The notes below the pieces were generated by a model, which was given only the letters and a program-made list of their open reading frames with translations, ran no database searches and was not told where the DNA came from. Below are positions 9,870 through 19,374 of a stretch of DNA of 64,000 bases, in pieces (the stretch's first letter is position 1; every line of letters starts with the position of its first letter). The DNA is taken from NCBI RefSeq assembly GCF_000020605.1, contig NC_012781.1:2357501-2421500 (forward strand), written 5' to 3'. Origin of the DNA: Agathobacter rectalis ATCC 33656 (GTDB taxonomy: Bacteria > Bacillota > Clostridia > Lachnospirales > Lachnospiraceae). A program made the translations under genes and the position numbers.

Positions 9870-10075
9870 GCTACCACCTTCTTTCCAAGCCGGTCAGACC
9901 ATTCCTTATCTCGCAGCTGATATAATCTCCGCCATGTGCCGTATGGCAGCGGTCGATTTACCCTGTGCGCGCCTGTCACTTTGCTGTCTGCTTCATATCT
10001 GCTACAGCAATGTGCTTTTGGCTTCCTTGTGTCTGCCGGATATGCTCTGTCATAAGGTGACAACACATCCTCCAT
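9866..10075 (-). CDS. Small hypothetical protein leading the pan operon
   Basis: I do not recognise this 69-residue ORF (MEDVLSPYDRAYPADTRKPK at the start). It is basic, with a tryptophan- and arginine-rich second half (PYGTWRRLYQL, DKEWSDRLGKK) and two adjacent cysteines. The start at 10075 has AAGGAAA upstream at a slightly long spacing, and its stop overlaps the panG-like start by 4 nt, so it may be translationally coupled. It lies directly behind the pan promoter. It could be a real small protein or a leader frame. Confidence 0.45.
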   Translation of the reverse strand: MEDVLSPYDRAYPADTRKPKAHCCSRYEADSKVTGAHRVNRPLPYGTWRRLYQLRDKEWSDRLGKKVVA

Positions 10076-10086
10076 GATACAGTTTC

Positions 10087-10137
10087 CTTCGAATACCGTT
10101 CGAAGAAAACTATACCACATTGACTATTATTTAACAA
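10087..10137 (-). promoter_or_regulatory. pan operon promoter with start-site inverted repeat
   Basis: On the minus strand TTGTTA (10137-10132) and TATAGT (10114-10109) are 17 nt apart. A 7-bp inverted repeat CTTCGAA-TACCG-TTCGAAG (10087-10105) covers the expected transcription start. It could be an operator or a 5' stabilising hairpin. No regulator gene adjoins it. Confidence 0.55.
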
Positions 10138-10140
10138 TCC

Positions 10141-12960
10141 CTATTTTACCTCAGTCATTTTGATATACTCATACTGCGGCTTGAAATTCTCTCTGTCACA
10201 GAGCTCATAGTAATGCATAAAGATTCTCTCCATGACATTTGGAATCTGATTTTCCTGTGGCTCAAATAGTATGATAAGATACTGCATTGAGCTGTAGCGC
10301 GTGCAGACATCCACCTTTCTGATCTTACTGCGGATAGACTGTTCCATGCAGTCAAGTGCCTTCTCAATTTCCTCGATATCTGCAAGCTGCTCCGGCAGAG
10401 TGTTCATAGTCACCATGACCAGATAGCAGTTGTGGTTGTGCCTATCTCCTACATTGTTCACGAACTCATAGATTCTTGCAAACTCTCTGTAGTTTAAATC
10501 CAACGCACCTGTATAGCTGCCACTCTCCTTTAAAAGCTTTGCCACGTTTCGTAAATCCGCACTCAGATTTGTATTCTCCTTATTGTCAGCTAAGAGCTGC
10601 TCATAGAAGAAATATGAACCCTTACAGTTCTGCTTCACATAGTAGAGCGCCTTATCTGCCTTTGTGTAGTCACTTTCAAACATGGCTCCCTTTGTCGTCA
10701 TGCACAGTCCTGCTGAAAGAGCGGCCTCCTTTATCTCACAGTCTGCTTCCCTGGCGCTCTCGAAGCCCTCAAATATGCGCTTTATAACACTCTCCACGCT
10801 TGCCCTGTCAGAATATGGCATAAAGATGAGGAACTCGTCACCTCCAAGCCTGCAGGCTGCAAAGGTCTCATTCTCAGTCTCTTTAGCAAGGAGATTACCT
10901 ATAAGCTTAAGTGCCCTGTCACCCGCCTTGTGACCATGCACATCATTGACTTTTTTGAGATTATCCATATCTATGAAGGCAAGACAGCCATCATTATCCT
11001 GCATCAGGGCTGCTATTACCTGCTGTCCACGACTTCGCATGTAAAGTCCTGTCAGATAATCAACACTATCGGCTTTTTCCTGACTGCTCATGGTCTTCAT
11101 GACCTCAGATATGAATTTGTCTGCCACTGACTCGATAGCCGCATTATCACGGTAGCCCTGAGCCGCAGGATTATCCTCATCAATCACAACCATGCCATTG
11201 TCAAGCATATCAACAAACATACGCGATATCTGCGGGTCAAACTGCGTGCCGCAGTTATCCAAAAGCTCCCTTCGGATTTCTTCATCGGGCAGTGCATTCC
11301 TGTAAATCCTGCGCGATTTCATGGCATCATAGCTGTCTGCCACACACACTATACGGGCAGAAAGCGGTATTTCCTCTCCCACCAGTCCGTCAGGATAGCC
11401 CTTTCCATCGTAGCGCTCATGATGATTCCTTGCAATATCCACCAGATGGTCTAACAGTGTGATATCCTTTAAGATATCTGCGCCCATCACAGTATGGCTC
11501 TTTATGGCTGCAAACTCTTCATCGGTCAGCCTGGTCGGCTTATTTAATATTGTATCAGGCACGCCAATCTTTCCGATATCATGCAGATATGCAGCATTTC
11601 TAAGATTCTCCATCTCATGCTCACTCCAGCCAAGCTGCTTTGCAATGAGAGCAGAGTACTCTGCCACCCTGTATGAGTGCCCTCTCATATAATCATCCTT
11701 TGCTTCTATTGTAGCAGCGAGTGTCTTCATCATCTGAAGGGAAACTCTCTCTGTCTGATTTCTAAGCCTGTCACTTTCTTCCTTCTGGCGCTTGTATTCT
11801 ATCTCGCTGATTCTTTTTATTGTGACTATTATATTGACAAACAAAATCACAATAAGGCCTGTTCCGATAAAGAAGCCTGACATAGTGACAACAAAGTACA
11901 CAGAAGCAGCCTCTATAAGCACCAGAACAAGTGCTATAATCATGGCAACCATCTCAGGTCTGTAGCCCAATGTCCTATGCTTAATTATATCAATGATAAA
12001 CGTTGTGATAACGACCGCGCAGCAGACAGCAAGCATTCCCTGTCCTGCCGGCAGAGTCTCTATATAATCGCACACACCAAAAAGCTGCAAAGCTGTGCAG
12101 ACAATGAAATTCACAGCCGCAAGTGCCTCTATGCATGTATACACTCTTGTATAACGCCCACCCTGTATGCTGTCAATATAAATCGAAACAGCAATAGGAC
12201 TAATCAGAATAACCACAAAGCACATAGCCGCCAAAACAGATGCATTCGGCACCAGCATCTGACGCAGCTTCGATTCACCAAGCATCCATATTGCCCCAAG
12301 AAGCATACACCAGCCTACATACTCCATGTCAAAATGTGTCTTGTATACAATACTGAGTGCTATACTGAACATAACAGACACTACAGCAGCAAAAAAAATG
12401 AAAAATGCTATAATCGTCTCTCTTGAGCTATTATGAAATATATTTGTCCATATATCGCTCTTTTCTCCACAGTATACTGTATTTACAACGCCTGAATAGT
12501 TGGATGCATGGCTTGTCAGCTCAATGCGCAGCTCTTTGCCGGCATCATCCTCCGACATATTGCAAAATACATATCTGCTCGCGGAATCCTTGCCGAAGGG
12601 TCTCGTGTCCTTTGTATCATACTCTGCTCTCAGACTGCCATCCACGTAAAATCTGACTGTCTGAAGTGATGCTCTGATTGCCATGACACTTGCATTGAAA
12701 TCATCAGGCAGAACAGTAGTTATGACCATCGTATCCCCCGGCTTAACATCGTACCTGCCGGGTACTTCAATAGCCTCCCTTTCACCATCGGACTTCTCCC
12801 ATGTAAAGCTGCCCTCGTAGGTGATATTATTATCACTTACAGACTGGCTTCTCTCACTCGGTAATATGCACTCGGCAATTATAAATCCAACAATCAAAAA
12901 GGCCATCATTAAATAAAACAATGACCTCTTTGTCCTACTCACGCTGTATCTATCCATCAC
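10141..12960 (-). CDS. Membrane c-di-GMP sensor with HD-GYP and GGDEF domains
   Basis: This 939-residue protein has an N-terminal membrane helix (residues 13-30), an extracytoplasmic beta-rich sensor (about 40-180), and roughly seven membrane helices (about 185-385). A coiled linker leads to an HD-GYP phosphodiesterase (about 400-580; HDIGKIGVPD and HHERYDGKGYPDG) and an intact GGDEF domain (about 640-790; RLGGDEFLIF). A further C-terminal region of about 140 residues is unassigned. Both catalytic motifs are complete, so it may make and degrade c-di-GMP. It closes the adhesin island on the same strand, suggesting control of surface attachment. The N-terminal layout resembles the sensor kinase at 38.4 kb. 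Confidence 0.92.
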   Translation of the reverse strand: MMDRYSVSRTKRSLFYLMMAFLIVGFIIAECILPSERSQSVSDNNITYEGSFTWEKSDGEREAIEVPGRYDVKPGDTMVITTVLPDDFNASVMAIRASLQTVRFYVDGSLRAEYDTKDTRPFGKDSASRYVFCNMSEDDAGKELRIELTSHASNYSGVVNTVYCGEKSDIWTNIFHNSSRETIIAFFIFFAAVVSVMFSIALSIVYKTHFDMEYVGWCMLLGAIWMLGESKLRQMLVPNASVLAAMCFVVILISPIAVSIYIDSIQGGRYTRVYTCIEALAAVNFIVCTALQLFGVCDYIETLPAGQGMLAVCCAVVITTFIIDIIKHRTLGYRPEMVAMIIALVLVLIEAASVYFVVTMSGFFIGTGLIVILFVNIIVTIKRISEIEYKRQKEESDRLRNQTERVSLQMMKTLAATIEAKDDYMRGHSYRVAEYSALIAKQLGWSEHEMENLRNAAYLHDIGKIGVPDTILNKPTRLTDEEFAAIKSHTVMGADILKDITLLDHLVDIARNHHERYDGKGYPDGLVGEEIPLSARIVCVADSYDAMKSRRIYRNALPDEEIRRELLDNCGTQFDPQISRMFVDMLDNGMVVIDEDNPAAQGYRDNAAIESVADKFISEVMKTMSSQEKADSVDYLTGLYMRSRGQQVIAALMQDNDGCLAFIDMDNLKKVNDVHGHKAGDRALKLIGNLLAKETENETFAACRLGGDEFLIFMPYSDRASVESVIKRIFEGFESAREADCEIKEAALSAGLCMTTKGAMFESDYTKADKALYYVKQNCKGSYFFYEQLLADNKENTNLSADLRNVAKLLKESGSYTGALDLNYREFARIYEFVNNVGDRHNHNCYLVMVTMNTLPEQLADIEEIEKALDCMEQSIRSKIRKVDVCTRYSSMQYLIILFEPQENQIPNVMERIFMHYYELCDRENFKPQYEYIKMTEVK

Positions 12961-13037
12961 TTATCCTATTCCGCAAACATAAGGTCTGCTTTATAATAGT
13001 CAGGTTTTCTAATGTCGCAGATGGGAATTCAGACACA

Positions 13038-13580
13038 CTATGCAGTCTGCTGTTCAACCATGGTGTTGATTTCCTTGCTGATTTTGTTTACATACATCAT
13101 GATTGCTACACCTGCAGCAAAAATCACTACCGTGACAATAATTCCAACTGCTGAAAAGCACAGCTGGCTTAAGTATCCTATAAACGGAGTCTTTGCGATA
13201 ACCTGCCCTTTAACTACCTTATATGATACACCATTTCCATCACGAAGTGCAATCTCTTTTGCAGAAGAATCATTAGAATCCACATAGTATGAATCTACCC
13301 TTCTGCCTGATGAATCAGCTGATTCGATGGCTACTATATTGCCATCCTTATAAGAGGCCTCGTCAATAGTCTTTAAATATACCACGCTGCCGTTCTTTGA
13401 AATATTTCCTGTATGGTCTGTGCCCGAAAGATATGTATGATAGCCAAATATCGGTGGAAGCACAACCGGAAGCACTGTAAGAAGTGCCACGATCACAAGC
13501 ACATAGCCCAGTATTGTAAGCCCTGTCCTTTTACCCTTTTTCTCGTCTACTGTCTGATTGTTGTTAGTGTTTTTACTCAT
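13038..13580 (-). CDS. Signal peptidase I-like (SipW-type) membrane protein lacking catalytic residues
   Basis: The 180-residue protein has membrane helices near residues 20-45 and 140-165 around an extracytoplasmic domain. The domain resembles SipW-type S26 signal peptidases: GDG-like NGSVVYLK, GNIVAIES and the late VVKGQVIAKTPFIGYL. The Ser-Gly-Ser-Met-x-Pro catalytic box is replaced by LSGTDHTGNI, and no His-Arg or Lys partner is evident, so peptidase activity is unlikely. AAGGAG precedes the ATG at 13580. It follows gtfB in the accessory Sec cluster by about 34 nt, so it may help export or fold the adhesin. Confidence 0.65.
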   Translation of the reverse strand: MSKNTNNNQTVDEKKGKRTGLTILGYVLVIVALLTVLPVVLPPIFGYHTYLSGTDHTGNISKNGSVVYLKTIDEASYKDGNIVAIESADSSGRRVDSYYVDSNDSSAKEIALRDGNGVSYKVVKGQVIAKTPFIGYLSQLCFSAVGIIVTVVIFAAGVAIMMYVNKISKEINTMVEQQTA

Positions 13581-13614
13581 ATTAAGCTCCTTTCTGTTCA
13601 TAAACCCTGTATTA

Positions 13615-14988
13615 CTACAAATGGAGTATTTCCATGTAGTCTGTTGCATCAGCCGCTACAGCAGCCTTTTTCTGCATGGCAAGCGCCTCATCAATGAGAT
13701 GCGGCATAGCCAGTGTCAGGTTGAGGGCCTCCGCCATATCAGCGTACTCGCTCTCCTTAAATGTATTCGTGTCTGCGGTGTAATATGCGTTGTGCATGGT
13801 CTCCTCATAGCCCACTATAAGCATGTTGTTTAAGAAAGCTCTGTGAACTGCATCCACTATCTCACCCTCGTGATTGATATCGAGGTAGAAATCACACTTC
13901 TCAAAAAGACTATCCAGTACGGACATCTTCACATTAGGGTAGAGTGACACATTGTCATACTGCCCTGCCGACATAAGCTTCGACGACATCTCTGTGATGG
14001 CCGCCACATGAAAATGCATCTGCGGCATGAGTGACGCAAGCTCTGTCAGATGACCTACATTCTCTGAATTGGTACATACGAGTATGTGCGGCCTGTGCTT
14101 ATTTTCCCTGACAAAGCTGTAGATATATCCAAGCTGCTTCACCTTATCGGAAGGAGCGCCAAGTGCTATAAGCCTGTCGTAGGACTCCCTGCGCGATACA
14201 AATACGCGCTTTGCCCTCGTTCCCTGATCATGCAGTATAATCTGCATATTGCCGGGTATCTCATCTCCCACCGGCTCGTGCCAGAAGAGTGCGTCGCGAA
14301 AGCCGTTTGGCGCAAGCGCCTGTGATGCAAAAAACGGATATGACAGCGAGTTGAAATAAACCGCTGTATCCTCCAGCCCTGCGCACCTGATGAAAAACGC
14401 TATAAAGTCTGTCTTACTTCTGAAAATCCAGTCCTTATCCTGCCATCTGACGAGTATATCACCTGTGACAAAGTTTTCCACTATCATCTCCCTGCCCGTC
14501 ACATCAAAAAACTTCCTGAGTGCCTTCTGTCCCTTTTTATTAAAAACCGTGTGACAGAAGATCGCGCCATACCTGTTATAATGCTCTGAAAGCCTGACCT
14601 GACCGGCATCATCAAGCCAGTCAACAATCTTAACCTGCCGCCTGTGCGTAGGCTCCGTGAAAAATATCCTCGCTCGCTCCCTGGTGCGGTCCATGACCTT
14701 CGCAGATGAATTATCGCCCTCTATGCGCCAGTAATCAGGAATCTGTATCTGGTTGAAATACAGCGGCTTACCCGGTAAGCTGTCAGCCTCCCGGTAATCG
14801 CCTAAGAAAAATCCATACACGCTCATCACATCATCCGGCAGGAAACCGTCATCCTCAATGGCTGCTGCATGAAAGGCAGCACCGGCATTCTTAAATGACT
14901 CAAGGAGATTCTTGCTCTCGCCCGAAAATGTATCAAAGAGCAGTGTGATACCATCTGCCGTGTGTGTTACTTCAACAGCTCTATCCAT
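13615..14988 (-). CDS. gtfB: GtfB-like O-GlcNAc transferase chaperone, copy 1
   Basis: GtfB is the non-catalytic partner that stabilises GtfA and presents the serine-rich substrate. This 457-residue protein has the family layout: an N-terminal beta-rich extended domain (YFNQIQIPDYWRIEG, then IFFTEPTHRRQVKIVDW and LSEHYNRYGAIFCHTVFN) and a C-terminal GT-B-like half (HILVCTNSENVGHL, KCDFYLDINHEGEIVDAVHRA). It overlaps the end of gtfA by 22 nt. A second, divergent copy lies at 31.5-32.7 kb. Confidence 0.88.
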   Translation of the reverse strand: MDRAVEVTHTADGITLLFDTFSGESKNLLESFKNAGAAFHAAAIEDDGFLPDDVMSVYGFFLGDYREADSLPGKPLYFNQIQIPDYWRIEGDNSSAKVMDRTRERARIFFTEPTHRRQVKIVDWLDDAGQVRLSEHYNRYGAIFCHTVFNKKGQKALRKFFDVTGREMIVENFVTGDILVRWQDKDWIFRSKTDFIAFFIRCAGLEDTAVYFNSLSYPFFASQALAPNGFRDALFWHEPVGDEIPGNMQIILHDQGTRAKRVFVSRRESYDRLIALGAPSDKVKQLGYIYSFVRENKHRPHILVCTNSENVGHLTELASLMPQMHFHVAAITEMSSKLMSAGQYDNVSLYPNVKMSVLDSLFEKCDFYLDINHEGEIVDAVHRAFLNNMLIVGYEETMHNAYYTADTNTFKESEYADMAEALNLTLAMPHLIDEALAMQKKAAVAADATDYMEILHL

Positions 14989-16457
14989 CTGTGAACCACC
15001 TCCTTAGTCAGATATTCTTTGGCCTTCTCATATGAATGTCCTGAAAATGCATCCATGTCATCCTCTGTAAACATCCTCACTATACGCTCAGAAAGAAGCT
15101 TTATCTTCTCCTTCTGATCCATCTCATCGGTGATTGGAATTTTGTAGCCGTTTTGCCCATCATCGATAAAGGTCTGGTTGCCATACCTCACATCAAAGCC
15201 CACTATAGGAAGCCCTGAGCCTATGGCCTCCATGAGTGTGAGCCCGAAGCCCTCACTCTGTGAAGCTGCCACATACGCATCATAGTGCTTGTATACATCA
15301 TCTAATTTCTGTTGTCCCATCAAATGCACATAATCGGCACAGCCCAGCCTGCCGATAAGTCCCTTAAGCTTCGCCTCATCGCCACCCTTGCCATATATGT
15401 CAAGCGAAATGTCAGGCACGCTTTCTTTTGCTTTCACAACGGCCTCCACCAACCAGTCACAGTGCTTCTCAGTCGCAAGACGCGACGCAGTGATGAGCGA
15501 GTGCCTCTTTCTCGGCTCATCCGGATACTTAAGCTCATCCAGACTGCCCACCGGAATAGTCACCACTTGAGGCTCTTTTCCACAATACTTCTTGAACTGC
15601 TGCCTCATAAGCTCATTCTGCGCATCTGTCGCTGTGATGTAGAAATCTATGTGCTCAGTCTGTGAAAACGAATACTCATAATAGTTGTTCCACAGTATGT
15701 AATCATCATCCGTGCCGCCCTCGCTGAAATGGTCCGCATGCACCACTATTCCTACGCGCGCCGGTCCACAGTTTTCGAGGATTGCCTGGCCTATGCCTGT
15801 CGTCCTGTCGATGATCACCACATCATCAGCCGTTAAGTTAAGCCTCTTTACCATATAGCCGACCAGGTCAGCCTTGGTATAAAGCACCTGCGCTCCAATC
15901 CTGTAAAAGGTGCTGTCATCCTCTATGACCTCCTCGTAGCACACTGAGCCATCCTCATTGAAAAATGTCCTGCCGTACAGATGAGCCTTGCCGTCAAGCG
16001 GAGCATAGTACTCGCTGAAGGTCCTGCAATAAGTGTAATAATCCTTCCTGATCAGGCATCCGTTTGAAACAATCTCGACTCTGTGCACTAGATCACTTGT
16101 ATCATCAACCATGTAGCAGGTGTAGAACCTGCCGCTCTCCTTAAACTGATACCTGCACGTCTTGCCCTCTCTGGAAAAGGTATAATCCTCCTCTGCCATC
16201 GAAGCCTCAAGCTGCTTTAGAGTAAAGGTGACAGGCGATGTCCTCACATCTGTAAAAAATGTGTATAGCCATATCACTTCCTCATCCAAAAAGCCGATAT
16301 TTCTTGTCATGTGCTCTATATTTTCTGTTGGAAACATATCTGTGAAAACAAACCTTGCCGGAATGTGCGCCCTGCGGAGCAGATTAGCCCTGTAGCTCTG
16401 TGCGTACTCCACACCGCTTGAAGCCCAGCCTATTCCGAGATTGAAGTTATATACCAT
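14967..16457 (-). CDS. gtfA: Accessory Sec glycosyltransferase GtfA, copy 1
   Basis: GtfA adds the first GlcNAc to Ser/Thr of serine-rich repeat adhesins together with GtfB. The 496-residue protein opens MVYNFNLGIGWASSGVEYAQ, as in the family, followed by a beta-rich insertion (about 60-180) that binds GtfB, and a GT4-type C-terminal domain with the sugar-nucleotide motif SQSEGFGLTLMEAIGSGLP and FDVRYGNQTFI. GAGGAG precedes the ATG. It follows secA2 and is translationally coupled to gtfB. Confidence 0.92.
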   Translation of the reverse strand: MVYNFNLGIGWASSGVEYAQSYRANLLRRAHIPARFVFTDMFPTENIEHMTRNIGFLDEEVIWLYTFFTDVRTSPVTFTLKQLEASMAEEDYTFSREGKTCRYQFKESGRFYTCYMVDDTSDLVHRVEIVSNGCLIRKDYYTYCRTFSEYYAPLDGKAHLYGRTFFNEDGSVCYEEVIEDDSTFYRIGAQVLYTKADLVGYMVKRLNLTADDVVIIDRTTGIGQAILENCGPARVGIVVHADHFSEGGTDDDYILWNNYYEYSFSQTEHIDFYITATDAQNELMRQQFKKYCGKEPQVVTIPVGSLDELKYPDEPRKRHSLITASRLATEKHCDWLVEAVVKAKESVPDISLDIYGKGGDEAKLKGLIGRLGCADYVHLMGQQKLDDVYKHYDAYVAASQSEGFGLTLMEAIGSGLPIVGFDVRYGNQTFIDDGQNGYKIPITDEMDQKEKIKLLSERIVRMFTEDDMDAFSGHSYEKAKEYLTKEVVHRWIELLK

Positions 16458-16502
16458 ATGATTCTCCTCGTATCTGTCAAACTATTTATATTATAATAAC
16501 CT

Positions 16503-18914
16503 TTAAGGGTAGATGACCTGCAGCCTGCCATCCTTGCCGATTTTCACATCACTAAGCAAAATATTCCTTATGATATTACATTTTACCGCTTTTTCTGTAT
16601 CCAAAAACGACTCGAAAGCCTCATTTTGGTATTCAAACATAACATTTCTCTGAGCGGATGCTCTTCCCGCTACCGCATACTTGAGCTGCTCAAGGTAGTC
16701 AATCAGCTCAACCCAGCCATCATCCACCGCCTTTAGAGTTGCCTCGCGGACAAACTGCTCGTAAGCCTCCTCATCGCCTATGCGCTCACGCTGTCTTGAA
16801 AGCCCCTGATACACGCGAAGCATCAGGTAATCGCTAACAGTGGCGGCGCTTTGCATGTCAGACTTTGACAGACCGGCGTCCAGCTTGTAGGAGATATTGT
16901 CAAGAATGTATCTGTTAAGCATGGATGTGTATTGCTGTGTATTGGTATTTTTATCGCTATCTTTCTTTCTGCCACGGCGCCTGCCATGCTTATTATTACT
17001 CTGTATGCAGTCAAAATGATTAACGAAATCTGAAATATTCTCCTTCGCAATCTCTACTATCTTCTCCTCCTCGACGCTTGCGCCGTCGAGCAGGTTCTTT
17101 CTGGTTGCGTAGATTAAGTCACGCTGACGCTGGAGGACCTGGTCGTACTGCACAGATCTCTTACGATTCATCTCTGCCATCTCATTATTTAATCGCTGGC
17201 TTTGATTTACAATACGTCTTATCCGGCTCCTGCTTATCCATCGCTTTCCATCAATGTACTTTTCAAGCTTTTCATCATCCTCAGCACCTACTATGTCATC
17301 CTCGAGGCTCACATAGTACTGGCTGAAGCCCGGGTCCCCCTGTCTGCCGGCGCGGCCTCTTGCCTGCCTTTCAGACCTTCTGTTTTCCATCCTTCCCACA
17401 CCTATAACAGCCAGACCTCCAAGCTCCTTCACACCTTCTCCAAGCTTTATATCTGTTCCTCTTCCTGCCATAGTTGTAGCAACCGTGACCGCATTCAGCT
17501 GACCTGCTCCTGCGATAATCTGCGCTTCCCAAAAAGCATTACTGGCATTTAGTACGTTATGCGGGATATTGTACTGAATCATCAATCTCGAAAACAAATC
17601 GGTATCTGTAACAGAGTTTAAAACTACGAGCACAGGCTGTCCTGTTTTATGCAATTCAATAACATCATTTGCTGCAGTGTGAAACTGATCTCTTGCATTT
17701 CTAAAATATTTATCTTTATGGTCTTTCCTAATCATTGGCTTGTTTGTCGGTATTTTAACAACCCTCTTGTGATATACCTCAAAAAGCTCATCCTTTGCAT
17801 CCATGAGTGTACCGCTCATGCCGGCCATCTTGTCAAACAGCATGAACAGATTTTGAAAGGTAACAGATGCCACAGTTCTGTATTCCTGCGATATCTCTAC
17901 CTTTTCCTTTGCCTCTATAGCCTGATGCTGACCGCCACGCAGCTTTACACCATGCATGAGACGTCCTGTCGCTCCGTCAAACAGTTCCACCTCTCCATCC
18001 GGGCTGATTACATAATCTTTTTTATTTTCGAGCAATTTATGAGCTCTCAATGCCAGCGTAACATGCCTGTTGATTTCAAAATATTCCTTGCCATAAAAGT
18101 TAGGAATACCAAAAAAGCTCTCTGCAAATTTAACTCCCTTTGGAGTAAGCCAGACAGCCTTGTCCTCTTCAATATAGTCAATATCCTCAACCAGTGTCGT
18201 AACAAAGAAATCACACAGATTATAAAGATTTGACTGCACACGCGGAACTCCTGATATAACAAGCGGCATAATAGCGGCATCCAAAAGCACCGAGTCAGCC
18301 TCATCAATAATTACATAATTGAAATCACACAAAAACCTATCTGACTTATTCTTAACAAGATTATCAAACAGATAGTCAAAACCCAATGTACCGTTTGTGG
18401 TATATATGATATCCGCTGAATAAAATATTTTACGTTCATCATCCGTTCTCTTATTAGTATTAGAATCATTACCATCAGGATATGAGCATGTCAGTCCCAT
18501 AAAAGAATATACTTCACCCATCTCCTCACCATCACGTGAAGCAAGATAGTCATTTGTCGTGACAAGCATACAGCTTTTACCTGTCAAGGCATTCAGATAT
18601 AAAGGCATCGTAGCTGCCAGAGTTTTACCTTCACCTGTATTCATCTCGGCAAGATATCCCTTGTGTAAGGCTGCTCCTGCAAGAATCTGAACATCATATG
18701 GTCTTTTTCCAAGAACTCTTTCATCAGCCTCAACAATAGCTGCAAATGCATCCGGCAATAACGAATCCAGTGATTCACCACTCTGGTATCTGTCCTTAAA
18801 CTCAACTGTAAGATGTTTTAATTCATTATCACTTAGATTTTTTATTTTTTCTTCGCTTTTTTTGACCTTTGCTAGCAATCTTTTTAAGCTTTTCAATTCT
18901 CTTCTGGTCTTCAT
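16503..18914 (-). CDS. secA2: Accessory Sec ATPase SecA2
   Basis: This 803-residue motor protein drives export of the serine-rich adhesin. Visible motifs are IKNLSDNELKHLTVEFKDRY near the N-terminus, Walker A AEMNTGEGKTLAATM, LVTTNDYLASRDGEEMG, the DEAD-like YVIIDEADSVL, MSGTLMDA and ATTMAGRGTDIKLGEGV, and QARGRAGRQGDPG. It ends without the zinc-binding tail of canonical SecA, as SecA2 proteins do. I start at the ATG at 18914, which follows AAGGAAGAG; the codon before it is TTG. The gene begins inside asp3, overlapping it by 86 nt. Confidence 0.95.
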   Translation of the reverse strand: MKTRRELKSLKRLLAKVKKSEEKIKNLSDNELKHLTVEFKDRYQSGESLDSLLPDAFAAIVEADERVLGKRPYDVQILAGAALHKGYLAEMNTGEGKTLAATMPLYLNALTGKSCMLVTTNDYLASRDGEEMGEVYSFMGLTCSYPDGNDSNTNKRTDDERKIFYSADIIYTTNGTLGFDYLFDNLVKNKSDRFLCDFNYVIIDEADSVLLDAAIMPLVISGVPRVQSNLYNLCDFFVTTLVEDIDYIEEDKAVWLTPKGVKFAESFFGIPNFYGKEYFEINRHVTLALRAHKLLENKKDYVISPDGEVELFDGATGRLMHGVKLRGGQHQAIEAKEKVEISQEYRTVASVTFQNLFMLFDKMAGMSGTLMDAKDELFEVYHKRVVKIPTNKPMIRKDHKDKYFRNARDQFHTAANDVIELHKTGQPVLVVLNSVTDTDLFSRLMIQYNIPHNVLNASNAFWEAQIIAGAGQLNAVTVATTMAGRGTDIKLGEGVKELGGLAVIGVGRMENRRSERQARGRAGRQGDPGFSQYYVSLEDDIVGAEDDEKLEKYIDGKRWISRSRIRRIVNQSQRLNNEMAEMNRKRSVQYDQVLQRQRDLIYATRKNLLDGASVEEEKIVEIAKENISDFVNHFDCIQSNNKHGRRRGRKKDSDKNTNTQQYTSMLNRYILDNISYKLDAGLSKSDMQSAATVSDYLMLRVYQGLSRQRERIGDEEAYEQFVREATLKAVDDGWVELIDYLEQLKYAVAGRASAQRNVMFEYQNEAFESFLDTEKAVKCNIIRNILLSDVKIGKDGRLQVIYP

Positions 18915-19365
18915 CAAACTCTTCCTTTGAAACCTCTTTTATTATAAGTGACTTAAACGTGAAATCCGCATTTCCGCCATTAATCAATTCTATTGAATAA
19001 CTGTATGTCGTGATTGGTGGTAAAAAATATGCTTTATTATCTCTCACAATAGTGCTTTTCGTCTCGTTATCGTACCTGTCGTAAAATATGATACGAAGAA
19101 TCAGAGCCTCGCTTTCCACACTGTTATAATCAATGTTCAGCCCGATAAAATATGTGCTCTCGCCATCAATAAGCGGCAATGTTGGTTCTAGCCTGTGCAT
19201 CTGATAATTCGTCTTTGAATACCATCTGTGAACCACAGTTCCCGGTGGCATAAGCCTGTTAGAATATCTTACTGATTTGTCTTTATTAAATTCCACCTCT
19301 GACCCATACCCATATGAATCAGACATAACCTCTTCCCAATATACTGTCCAAGTATCATTTACCAT
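18829..19365 (-). CDS. asp3: Accessory Sec protein Asp3
   Basis: The 178-residue product follows the Asp3 pattern: WTVYWEEVMSDSYGYGSEV at the N-terminus, the MPPGTVVHRWYSKTNYQ block and repeated strands ending in SIELINGGNADFTF. Asp1, Asp2 and Asp3 form a complex that guides glycosylated adhesin to SecA2/SecY2. The C-terminal 30 residues are highly basic (KKRRKNKKSK) and are encoded where secA2 already begins in another frame. It lies 9 nt after asp2. Confidence 0.88.
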   Translation of the reverse strand: MVNDTWTVYWEEVMSDSYGYGSEVEFNKDKSVRYSNRLMPPGTVVHRWYSKTNYQMHRLEPTLPLIDGESTYFIGLNIDYNSVESEALILRIIFYDRYDNETKSTIVRDNKAYFLPPITTYSYSIELINGGNADFTFKSLIIKEVSKEEFDEDQKRIEKLKKIASKGQKKRRKNKKSK

Positions 19366-19374
19366 ATATCTACA

